Origin: a bacterium
Lineage (GTDB): Bacteria; Armatimonadota; Zipacnadia; Zipacnadales; Zipacnadaceae
DNA: 64,000 nt
Direction: 5' to 3'
Assembly: GCA_030615605.1 (NCBI GenBank)
Contig: JAUWYY010000012.1
Span: 1 to 64,000 of the forward strand
Shown: piece by piece, positions 38,979-47,816 of the stretch
Layout of the letters: every line of letters begins with the position of its first letter
Position numbering within the stretch: the first letter of the stretch is position 1
Notes under the pieces: generated by a model
Told to the model about the DNA's origin: nothing
The model's input: only the letters and a program-made list of their open reading frames with translations
The model's database searches: none
Translations under genes and position numbers: made by a program

Positions 38979-39320
38979 ATGAAAACTCTCGCATACCTGA
39001 TAGGCGGATTGCTCGGGATTGTGGGCATTGTCTTTCTCATCGCCGGGATCAGTTGGGTCCGGGTGCAGTGGATAATCATCGGCCCAATACTTGTCGGGGT
39101 GGCCTTCTTTGTTGTATACATGGCGCGGACCAAGGTGCCCGACCAGCGCATTATCCAGGAGATTGATCTGTCCGGCGATGTCCACCCCGAGGAGATGACC
39201 TGTAACAACTGCGGAGGGCCCCTGGAACGGGACAGCATCTCGCTACGGGAGGGCGGAGTCTTTGTGGACTGCCCCTACTGCGGCACCTCCTACCAGATTG
39301 AGGAAGAGCCCAAATGGTGA
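38979..39320 (+). CDS. 2-TM membrane protein with C-terminal zinc ribbon
   Basis: Two hydrophobic helices, then MTCNNCGGPL...VDCPYCGTSYQIEEEPKW. Confidence 0.7.
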   Translation: MKTLAYLIGGLLGIVGIVFLIAGISWVRVQWIIIGPILVGVAFFVVYMARTKVPDQRIIQEIDLSGDVHPEEMTCNNCGGPLERDSISLREGGVFVDCPYCGTSYQIEEEPKW

Positions 39321-40735
39321 GCAGGATCGCGCAGGCTGCTGGACGGCTGGCAGGAGTAGTAAGTGATGATCTGCGCCGCTTTCGGGCACAGCTTTATGCG
39401 CTGCGACCCGCCAGCAGTTGCGTACCGGGTCTGTACACATACCGCATTACTGCTTCTGAAGGCCAGATGCGCCTGCATCTGCGCATTCACCAGGACTACA
39501 CAGGTCTGTTGCTAATCAACGGGCAGGAGGCAGTTCACCTGACGCCGACCGCAGCACATATGGCCAAGCTGGCGCTCGATGAGGTGCCCGCAGCAAGTGC
39601 GCTGGCTGCATTGGGACGATCATATCCGGAGGTGCCGCCGGACAGACTACGCGAAGATCTGCCGCGGATAACCGAGATGATAGGCACGCTCCGCCAGCCG
39701 ACATCAGGCTGTTCACTGTCTCAGATAGACACCGAAAAGACGGGGCTGTATAGCCACAGAGCACGTGCTCCCTACAAGGCTGACCTGGCCGTGCATTATG
39801 CCTGTAACAACAACTGCAGCCACTGTTATAACGAGCCAGGACGGCGGACTATGCTGTCCGTGCCGCTGGCCGATTGGAGGCGCATACTTCGCAAGCTGTT
39901 TGATATCGGAGTGCCTTACGTGATCTTCACTGGCGGCGAGCCAACGCTGCATCCGCATATTCTTGAGCTGATTGGCTATGCCGATAACTTAGGCCAGATT
40001 ACCGGTATGAATAGCAATGGCAGGCGGCTGGCCGACGCTGATTTTGCCACCCGCCTCAAAGAATCAGGCCTGGATCATATTCAGATAACACTTAACTCGC
40101 ATCGCCCTGACCTGCACAATCAGATCGTCGGGGCCAATGCGTATGACGAGACGATTGCCGGTCTGCGCAATGCCCTGGCCGCCAGACTGCATACTATCAC
40201 CAACACCACTCTGACCCAGGCTAACGCAGATGAAGCTCTGGAGATGGTGGACTTCCTGTGCGGGCTGGGTGTACGCACCTTTGCTATGAACGGTATGATC
40301 CATTCGGGGTGCGGGACGCGCCACGAGGGCACTTTGACCGAAAGCCAGTTGCGTCCACTGCTGGAGAAGGTTGCAGAGCGCGCCGCCGAGTACGGTATGC
40401 GCTTTCTGTGGTACACTCCCACGCAGTATTGCCGCCTCTCCCCTATCGAACTTGGACTGGGCCCGCGCACCTGCAACGCGGGGGAGTATTCAATCTGCAT
40501 CGAGCCTAACGGCGACGTCCTGCCCTGCCAGTCATACTACGAGAGCGCCGGCAATATACTTGACGACCCCTGGGACGAGATTTGGAACAGTGAGCTATTC
40601 CGTAGCTTCCGCTACCGCCGCGAAGAGCCGCAGGTAGCCGGCTTGCCTGAGAAGTGCTGGAACTGTGAGTTACTACGCGTCTGTGGCGGAGGCTGCCGGC
40701 TGAAGCGACACGCGCGGACCTCGGAGGTGAACTGA
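39314..40735 (+). CDS. radical SAM/SPASM peptide-modification-type enzyme with N-terminal PqqD/RRE-like region
   Basis: 473 aa; VHYACNNNCSHCYNEPG (CX3CX2C), FTGGEPTLHPHI, SPASM: TCNAGEYSICIEPNGDVLPCQSYYESAGNILDDPWDEIWNS...CWNCELLRVCGGGCR. Confidence 0.9.
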   Translation: MVSRIAQAAGRLAGVVSDDLRRFRAQLYALRPASSCVPGLYTYRITASEGQMRLHLRIHQDYTGLLLINGQEAVHLTPTAAHMAKLALDEVPAASALAALGRSYPEVPPDRLREDLPRITEMIGTLRQPTSGCSLSQIDTEKTGLYSHRARAPYKADLAVHYACNNNCSHCYNEPGRRTMLSVPLADWRRILRKLFDIGVPYVIFTGGEPTLHPHILELIGYADNLGQITGMNSNGRRLADADFATRLKESGLDHIQITLNSHRPDLHNQIVGANAYDETIAGLRNALAARLHTITNTTLTQANADEALEMVDFLCGLGVRTFAMNGMIHSGCGTRHEGTLTESQLRPLLEKVAERAAEYGMRFLWYTPTQYCRLSPIELGLGPRTCNAGEYSICIEPNGDVLPCQSYYESAGNILDDPWDEIWNSELFRSFRYRREEPQVAGLPEKCWNCELLRVCGGGCRLKRHARTSEVN

Positions 40736-40737
40736 TC

Positions 40738-42057
40738 ATGACGCAGGCCTCTCTACTGCAGAGATTCATTGACTCGCTCAAGATACGACCAGCCAGCCCG
40801 TCTGTCGGGCCGGAACCGGGTCTGTATCACTATGAGTATCTGGAGAAGGAGTGGCCGACGCGATTTCATCTGCGCATTGATCCCGACGGACAGGGTCTGC
40901 TGCTGGCCAATGCCGCCCAGGCGGCGATGCTATCGGCCAGCGGCGTGCTGATGGGAAAGGGACTGCTGGAAGGCTGGAGCAATGATGAAATCGTTGCCGA
41001 GGTCGCGGCGGCATTTCCTGGGGCCACGGCTGAGCAAATCGCCGCCGACCTAGCTGAGGTTCGTGCATTGATTGCCGACCTCGGCACGCCCGGCGACAAC
41101 TATCCGATCTCTAATCTGGACGATCCCTATGCCGCGACGCGCAGTCGAATGCTGGCCGCGCCACTGCGGGCAGATGTTGTGCCGGGCGAACCTGAACAGA
41201 CCAAACAGATCCTGCAGCAACTTTGGGAGGCCGGCATCCCTCAGGCCACTATACTTGTTCAGTCCGAGGCCACTAGCGAGACTGTTGTCCGGATAGTCGA
41301 GAGCGCCGAGGACCTCGGGATGATCGCCGGGCTGCGTACTCTGGCTCATTGGCTACCCGCCGATGTCCTTGATGAAGCCGCCAATGCCGGGCTTGATCAT
41401 CTGACCCTGGCCTACATCTCCCCTATCGCCCAGCAGCACGATGCGCTGACCGCTGCGGGTGACCATGACCTGGTACTGCGACACTTTGCTCGCTGCCACG
41501 AAGTGGAGCTGTGCCCCGTCGCGCAGGTTCCGCTGCTCCGCGATAATGTAGACGGGCTTGAGACTCTCATCGCCGATCTGGGCGAGCGGGGCGTTACCAA
41601 TATCTCATTCTTCGCACTGGCGTGCCCCGACGATGACCAAGCCGCCCGCCAGGTAGGCGCTCTGTCTGGCTCGACGCTGCCGCAGGTGGCTACCACAATC
41701 AACGAAGCTGCGGAGGCTGCCCAGGTGCGTTATCTGTGGGAGCCGCCAGTGCGGTTTGATGTGACCAAGTCGCTGAGCGACCATATCGTTGCCGGGCCGC
41801 GCGCCGCCGGTGATGTGAGCATCCGGGTTGACTCAGATGGTACCGTCTACCCGGCGCGGGGGCCGCGCAGAGCAGCAGGTAACATTTTGCACGACGACTG
41901 GGAGCAGATCTGGCGCAGTCCCTGCTTTGCCCGCTACGGCGAGCGGCTGGCCGCCCCGACGCGCTGCGCAGATTGCCCGGATCTACCCATCTGTGCCGCG
42001 GACTGTCCGCGCGACCCCCGTGGCTGGAGCGATGATACCACAGGTGGTGATGAGTGA
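40738..42057 (+). CDS. radical SAM-like/SPASM paralogue lacking the CX3CX2C motif (putative pseudoenzyme partner)
   Basis: 439 aa; N-term PGLYHYEYLEKEWPTRFHLRIDPDGQGLLLAN aligns with PGLYTYRITASEGQMRLHLRIHQDYTGLLLIN of the upstream gene; C-term AAGNILHDDWEQIWRS...RCADCPDLPICAADCPRDPRG. Confidence 0.8.
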   Translation: MTQASLLQRFIDSLKIRPASPSVGPEPGLYHYEYLEKEWPTRFHLRIDPDGQGLLLANAAQAAMLSASGVLMGKGLLEGWSNDEIVAEVAAAFPGATAEQIAADLAEVRALIADLGTPGDNYPISNLDDPYAATRSRMLAAPLRADVVPGEPEQTKQILQQLWEAGIPQATILVQSEATSETVVRIVESAEDLGMIAGLRTLAHWLPADVLDEAANAGLDHLTLAYISPIAQQHDALTAAGDHDLVLRHFARCHEVELCPVAQVPLLRDNVDGLETLIADLGERGVTNISFFALACPDDDQAARQVGALSGSTLPQVATTINEAAEAAQVRYLWEPPVRFDVTKSLSDHIVAGPRAAGDVSIRVDSDGTVYPARGPRRAAGNILHDDWEQIWRSPCFARYGERLAAPTRCADCPDLPICAADCPRDPRGWSDDTTGGDE

Positions 42058-43841
42058 TGAGGCGTTACTTGATTGCAGCCCTGATTCTGGTACTGGTGGC
42101 TGGGACAGCGAGTTGGGCGCAAAACTACTCCTTCTCAGTCCCCCGTATGCTCCTGGAGGTCACTCCCAACAGCGATGCCTCAGTGACCCTGGACTATACA
42201 ATAGAGTTCTACTGCCAGCAAGGCGCCCATCCCATTGATGTCGTAGACGTCGGCCTACCCCATGAAGACTACGATATCAGCAATATGCAGGCAAGCATTG
42301 GCGGTTATGCTGCAAGTGATATTCGCAAGTCGCAAGAGATAGCTTGCGGCGTGGAGGTCCATCTGGATCCCTATCCCATACAACCTGGCCAAAGCGGCGA
42401 GTTTCACTTCAGTGCCACGATGCCTAACCTTGTCTTCCAGGACACCACCAACAAGGATAACGCCTCACTGCAGATCACGCCCACATGGTTTGATGCAGAT
42501 TTGCTGCAGGGCTCCACACAGTTGAATGTGGTTGTGTACCTCCCGCAATCGGTCAAGCTCGACGAAGCTCTGTATCAGAAAAAGCCGTTTAGCGACAAGC
42601 TGCAGCTACAGAATAGAAATGCCGTTGTGTGGCGCTGGGAGCAGACGCGGATGGATGACCGGCACCCGGTGGGGGTCTCCTTCCCCCAGCGCGACCTGGA
42701 GCGAGTAGCGCCCATGACGAAGCTGATGCTGGTGGGCAAGTGGTGGCGGGACAATCCCACCATCCGCTTCTTCTGGGCCATAGGCCTATTTGTGCTCTTT
42801 GGCTTCATCTTCTTTCGTCTGACCAGCGGGACCGGAGTAACCGTCTTTATACTTCTGCTGGGCGTCTCGGCCATCACCTTCGTGACGCACCCCTTCCTCG
42901 AAGCAATCGCGCTGCCGGTGCTCTTGTTCATCTGGTGGGTCGGTGAGCGTAGCCAAGTGGGCCGTCGGCACAAGTACCTCCCCCCCATCGCCTCAGTGGA
43001 ACACGGCGGCATCAAGCGGGGTCTGACGGTACCTGGGGCAGCAGTAGTAATGGAGTTGCCGCTGGGCAAGGTACTCACGCTGGTCGTCTTCGGCCTGCTG
43101 AAGAAAGACATCGTCCGGCAGGTTCAGGCTGATCCTCTGGCGCTGGAGCTGGTTGAAGATTACCACGGGAGCCGATCTGAGCGGCAGGCCACTGCTCGGG
43201 AAAACGGCACCGTCATCCACGCATACGAACAGCCTTTCCTGGACGTCTTTGAAGAGAATCCGGGAGTGCCCATTGAAGATTTGAACGTGCAGGAGCCAAT
43301 GAAGGGCCTGATCGAGAAGGCCGCCGAGCGGATGAGCGGGTTCAATCTCCCGCAGACTCGCGAGTATTACCGCTCGATTGTACACGGGGCCTGGACGAAG
43401 GCCAAGGCCATCGGCGACCTCAGCGAGCGGACCCAGTTCGTGGACGAGAACTTCCTGTGGCTGCTGCTGGATGATGGTTACGACGAGAGCTTCAATACCT
43501 GGTACGGTCACGGCTACCACTATCACCCCACCTGGACGCGAGGCGGGGCCGGAGCTGGCCTGCCCGCACCGGTGACAACCGGAGGCCGCACCACCACCGG
43601 AGACGTAGCCGCCTCCTTCGCCGGATGGTCGGAGAACGTCACTGGCAGGCTGGCCAACACACTTGACCCAGTATCCCTGGGTACCGCCGGGCCACCCGGA
43701 ATTGACCTCTCCGGCGTGGATCGGGTCACCCTTGATGTGCTCGAATCTATGGCGGAGAGCTCGGGAAGCGGAGGCGGCGGAGGCGGCTGTGCTTGTGCGG
43801 GATGCGCCTGTGCCTGTGCTTGTGCCGGTGGTGGGAGATGA
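42057..43841 (+). CDS. signal-peptide/TM membrane protein with Gly-Cys-Ala repeat C-terminal tail
   Basis: MRRYLIAALILVLVAGTASWA..., central TM helices, ...SGSGGGGGGCACAGCACACACAGGGR* (alternative GTG start at 42054). Confidence 0.85.
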   Translation: MRRYLIAALILVLVAGTASWAQNYSFSVPRMLLEVTPNSDASVTLDYTIEFYCQQGAHPIDVVDVGLPHEDYDISNMQASIGGYAASDIRKSQEIACGVEVHLDPYPIQPGQSGEFHFSATMPNLVFQDTTNKDNASLQITPTWFDADLLQGSTQLNVVVYLPQSVKLDEALYQKKPFSDKLQLQNRNAVVWRWEQTRMDDRHPVGVSFPQRDLERVAPMTKLMLVGKWWRDNPTIRFFWAIGLFVLFGFIFFRLTSGTGVTVFILLLGVSAITFVTHPFLEAIALPVLLFIWWVGERSQVGRRHKYLPPIASVEHGGIKRGLTVPGAAVVMELPLGKVLTLVVFGLLKKDIVRQVQADPLALELVEDYHGSRSERQATARENGTVIHAYEQPFLDVFEENPGVPIEDLNVQEPMKGLIEKAAERMSGFNLPQTREYYRSIVHGAWTKAKAIGDLSERTQFVDENFLWLLLDDGYDESFNTWYGHGYHYHPTWTRGGAGAGLPAPVTTGGRTTTGDVAASFAGWSENVTGRLANTLDPVSLGTAGPPGIDLSGVDRVTLDVLESMAESSGSGGGGGGCACAGCACACACAGGGR

Positions 43842-44581
43842 GTTCGCCGGACCAGGATGAGCCAGGTTGGCCGGATTTGCCCTCGGAAGCCCAGGTTCAA
43901 CAGCTCTCCCAGTGGCTGGCCGGGCCGCGCTCGCGGGCGCTGCGCCGGGCGGCCATCGGTCATCGCCGCCATGTGCTGGAAGTGGGCGCCGGTCATTGCG
44001 TTGTCACCAGCGAGCTTGCCCACCGCGGCAGCGGCCAGGTCATTGCGCTTGACCGTCGTGCTGATGTCCTGGCTGGCTGCACTGCGCCTGAAGTCAGCTT
44101 TGTGGCCGGGGACGCGCAGCAACTACCCTTCGCCGATGCCAGCTTTGACCTGGTCTTCTTCCAGAACACGCTGCTGTGGATCGCTAATCCAGGGACCGCT
44201 ATTGCCGAAAGCATGCGGGTGCTGCAATCAGGTGGCGCAGTTGTGGCGCTGGAACCCGACTACGGAGGTATGATGGAGTATCCTGATTGGGGCATCCGCG
44301 AACTGTGGATTAGCGGATTGTCTCAGGCCGGTGCCGATCCTCTAGTCGGCCGTAAGCTGCCCGGGCTGTGCGAAGCGGCTGGGATAGAGACGTGGGTGGA
44401 GCTAGTACATATTCCCCAGGCAGCCCAGGCCCAGACGCTGAGCTTGCTAGATGACCTTCCTCTGACCGACAATCAACACCAAATCGCTCAGAATGTGCAT
44501 GGCTATATCGAAAGAGCCAACGGCGACTGGGCCGTATTCCTGCACGTGCCCTACTTCCTCATCGTGGCAACGAAGCCCTGA
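43838..44581 (+). CDS. class I SAM-dependent methyltransferase
   Basis: Start MSSPDQDEPG overlaps upstream stop (ATGA); HVLEVGAGHCVVTSELAHRGSGQVIALDRR...LPFADASFDLVFFQNTLLW. Confidence 0.9.
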   Translation: MSSPDQDEPGWPDLPSEAQVQQLSQWLAGPRSRALRRAAIGHRRHVLEVGAGHCVVTSELAHRGSGQVIALDRRADVLAGCTAPEVSFVAGDAQQLPFADASFDLVFFQNTLLWIANPGTAIAESMRVLQSGGAVVALEPDYGGMMEYPDWGIRELWISGLSQAGADPLVGRKLPGLCEAAGIETWVELVHIPQAAQAQTLSLLDDLPLTDNQHQIAQNVHGYIERANGDWAVFLHVPYFLIVATKP

Positions 44582-44642
44582 CGCCAATTAGAGACAACAG
44601 CTCTCTCTCACACCACTCCACGGGACGGCCCAGCGCTAGCTA

Positions 44643-44790
44643 TTCGGTCTCATCAGGCGCGTATGGTTCCATCGCCGCTGCCAGATTGGCTGCAACAGCG
44701 TTGGGCGAGATTTTCTCCGGCTTCCACAGTTGATTCATCATGCGCACCACCTCGTCTGAGATGACCTGCCCGGCGCGGTTGGCCCCGCCT
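44643..44790 (-). pseudogene. C-terminal gene remnant, function unknown
   Basis: Minus frame reads GGANRAGQVISDEVVRMMNQLWKPEKISPNAVAANLAAAMEPYAPDETE* with no complete ORF upstream. Confidence 0.3.
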
Positions 44791-44876
44791 GGAGACTGTT
44801 ATGCAAGGTCTGCCATCCTGGCAGAGCATCGCGTCGGTCGACGGTTCGACCAGCAATCACGATTCAACAAGAGGAA

Positions 44877-45902
44877 CTACTCGCCGATCTGGATCGGTAG
44901 CTGCCAGGCAACTTGGTCGTTCACCTTCACCTGACAACGGTATTCGCCCGACTGAAAGCTCGCCGCATTGCGGGGATAGACTGTTACCGCAAACTTGCGA
45001 TTACCCGACAGGAGAATCGGACGCTGCAACAACAAGCGGTTGCCGTGAAACAACTGTACAGTGACCTCGGTGTTGTCAGGAGCCTCGGTCAACTGCAGCA
45101 AAACAACCAACTGAGCGGTACCAACGGGAAACTTCTCTCCTACATTCACCAGCTTGTTGTCCTCGTCCAGGGAGGTGCCCACCGCAACTTTTCGTAGGCA
45201 ACTGTCCAGATCACGGACGACGACATCCGACCGGTTGTCGTCGGCAGGTTCGGCAGCTTGAGGGGTGCGCTGCTGGCTCTCCTGGTTAGCCTGATAGGCC
45301 AGCAGAGCCTGTTGGCTGGTATCGAGCTTGGCCCATTGCTGCCCGTTGTCGGGCCGGATGCGCAGACTGCCAACTAATTGATTGATGATCTCGTCGGGCC
45401 TCACCTGCGCTGAGTCTGCGAATGTCAGGCTCAACTCCCACAGGTGTTCGGAGGCAGCCAGTACCCAGATTTGCGCTTGCAGTTCGGTCCCGTCCTGCAG
45501 CAAAGTGCCAGCCACACTGACCGCCGGAATGCCGCCGATATTGTCCAGGCTTGCTGTGGCCAGGCGAAACTGCTTGTACGTGCGGAGTGTTTCTTCCAGG
45601 CTTGCCCGCAGGCTGTTCAGTTCCAGCGGGCCGGTGGCCGGCTGCACTGTTAGAGTGACGCTGGCCCCTGACTGTTCCTGGACCAAAACTACAGACGCCC
45701 CACCCCCTGGCAGTGCGCGGTGGGGTTCAAAATGCCAGGAAGCCGGGGCGGTCACCCGTACTGAACTGGCGCCGACGGGCATAAGCACCCACTCAGGGCT
45801 TGCCTTCTCTTCCTCTGCCCCAGGCCCACTCGCGAGCCCCACAAGTGCAAGTGTCACCAGCACAATTACAGCATAATATCGGCGGAGCTGCCGCATGGTC
45901 AT
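44877..45902 (-). CDS. secreted hypothetical protein
   Basis: 341 aa, N-terminal signal YYAVIVLVTLALVGLASGPGAEE; Ig-like C-terminal segment. Confidence 0.6.
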   Translation of the reverse strand: MTMRQLRRYYAVIVLVTLALVGLASGPGAEEEKASPEWVLMPVGASSVRVTAPASWHFEPHRALPGGGASVVLVQEQSGASVTLTVQPATGPLELNSLRASLEETLRTYKQFRLATASLDNIGGIPAVSVAGTLLQDGTELQAQIWVLAASEHLWELSLTFADSAQVRPDEIINQLVGSLRIRPDNGQQWAKLDTSQQALLAYQANQESQQRTPQAAEPADDNRSDVVVRDLDSCLRKVAVGTSLDEDNKLVNVGEKFPVGTAQLVVLLQLTEAPDNTEVTVQLFHGNRLLLQRPILLSGNRKFAVTVYPRNAASFQSGEYRCQVKVNDQVAWQLPIQIGE

Positions 45903-46152
45903 CGCTCACGTAGCTAATCGGCTATTTCCCAGCGAAGATTAAGCCAGATAACGCAATTCTGTTATACCCAATAAGAGCGCATCTTGAACTTATCTTTAGT
46001 TGCCAAATACTCGCCATGTTGGGCATCTGAGATTAAATCAATGGAGAAACATCAGATACGAAGCATACGGCGCAGTGACGCCTTCAGGTGGCCAGCAGGG
46101 GTTTTCCGTCATACTACCAAACGGAGTGGGCACGAACAACCATCACCACAGC

Positions 46153-46208
46153 AACCCGGAAGACTACTCTGGGGGAAGCAGCTTCTTCCCACGGTAGTCT
46201 TCCGGGTT
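46153..46208. repeat. long inverted repeat/hairpin
   Basis: AACCCGGAAGACTAC (46153-46167) / GTAGTCTTCCGGGTT (46194-46208), inner GGGAAG...CTTCCC. Confidence 0.85.
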
Positions 46209-46272
46209 ATAACTCCAGCTTCAATCAGTCAGCCAACCGGCTGTTTGCTGCAGCGGAGCAGACTGCCAGCTA

Positions 46273-46962
46273 TCAGTCAGTCTCTCTGCGCCGGCGGACA
46301 GCCGCCCCCAGACTCATTAGGCCCAGGGCTAGCATAGCCATGGTGCTGGGTTCCGGGACATAGGAGTCGGGACGCAGAATGTGTCCGTCCAGCGAGCCGT
46401 CGCTGGGCGGGAGGAGGGGGTCGTCGAGTAGGAAGCCGCTGTTCCAAAATTGGTTAAGGCCTTCCCCGCCTGCCTGACCATCTTTTGCATAGAAGTCGCC
46501 CCACACCGGCAGTCGATTGCTGGTGAACTCGACGGTAAAGGTTGTCCCCCAGGCGTCGTCGAATTTCGTGCCGTACAGGTCACCGGGCATGTCCGGGTTA
46601 CCTGATCCGGGGTAAAACCATTCGCCGATGAATGCCTCCGTATAGTCCCCAGTGATGTCCCAGATGTCGCCCTCCGGGAGTGGCTCGGAGGTTTCCATAA
46701 TAAAGTGACTGACGGCCCCATCGTAGACGCGGATTTCGTATTGGTAGTGGTAGAAGCCAGCCTCCGTTTCGGTGATCCACCATTCTATCTCGGCGGGAAA
46801 CCAGTTCTCATCATCACCCGGGTCAATCACCCAGATGCCCGTGCCGTCGTCGGACGTGCCAGTCAACTGACCGTGATAGGTCGTGTCCGTCATTGCAGTA
46901 ATACCAGTCAGCAACACTACCGCCAGCATGGCGGCGAGCAACATATAACCGTATCTTGTCAT
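46273..46962 (-). CDS. PEP-CTERM sorting-domain protein
   Basis: Signal peptide plus C-terminal YVPEPSTMAMLALGLMSLGAAVRRRRETD. Confidence 0.9.
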   Translation of the reverse strand: MTRYGYMLLAAMLAVVLLTGITAMTDTTYHGQLTGTSDDGTGIWVIDPGDDENWFPAEIEWWITETEAGFYHYQYEIRVYDGAVSHFIMETSEPLPEGDIWDITGDYTEAFIGEWFYPGSGNPDMPGDLYGTKFDDAWGTTFTVEFTSNRLPVWGDFYAKDGQAGGEGLNQFWNSGFLLDDPLLPPSDGSLDGHILRPDSYVPEPSTMAMLALGLMSLGAAVRRRRETD

Positions 46963-47013
46963 TTCACCTACACCTCACTCGCTCAAGTGTCTGTACAGCA
47001 GTACAAAGATACC

Positions 47014-47319
47014 TCACACAGTGGGAACTTCGGACCTGTCTATTTTGATTGGCACGGTGCTGTCAGTTTCTGCGGCAACCTGGTTATGCTCACACTGATG
47101 ACAGGCTCGCCAGGGCGAAATTCGTTCCCCCAGCAAGGGGGCGTGTAGACGACAGCGCAATTCTTTGTATTCCTTCACCTTCCCAAGCCAGGAATGTCGC
47201 CAGAATACGAAGGTCACAAAATGCTCGCACCGCGGTTGGTATTGTTCTAGCAGACCGCCTAGCGTCCGAACCAATCGTCCCCACCAGCCAACCAAGTTCA
47301 CGATCTGTTCGATACTCAT
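47014..47319 (-). CDS. hypothetical small protein
   Basis: 101 aa beginning MSIEQIVNLVGWWGRLVRTLGGLLEQYQ; TTGACA-containing AT-rich upstream region on the minus strand (about 47361-47395). Confidence 0.4.
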   Translation of the reverse strand: MSIEQIVNLVGWWGRLVRTLGGLLEQYQPRCEHFVTFVFWRHSWLGKVKEYKELRCRLHAPLLGERISPWRACHQCEHNQVAAETDSTVPIKIDRSEVPTV

Positions 47320-47816
47320 GATCTACACCACCAAAAGTCTTCCTTTATGTGAACCTTATCAAACATAGTTTAGTATAATGTCTGAACTTTGTCAAGTGCT
47401 TCTGAAGATATGCGTATTTTGACTGAATTATCCCAATTATGAAAAGATGAAACGAGAGAACAATCTCCTGACGGACAAGGGAGTGATAGAGGAGTCAGCG
47501 CACATACCAGGACTCCGCACTGCGCCCGCGCAAACGCATCAGCGCGGGCGGGAAAGTCGCTTACTCAGGCTATCTTCCCCGTGGTGGTCCGAAAGAGGTG
47601 GCTATCGGGAGTCATCTGGCCGCGTGCGAAGTCGCGGCGAATCTCCTTGTTATTAGGGGACCTGTTCGTGGCAGATCAAGAGGGACCTGGATAACCAGGC
47701 TACTGGCCTAGACGAGAAGCTGGGCGGTGTCTTTGCTTCTCACAATTGGCCGGAGGGCGGTGGCGTAAGTTTCGTGGAAATGACTATGATCGCGGCCATG
47801 CTGGTGCATGGCATGC

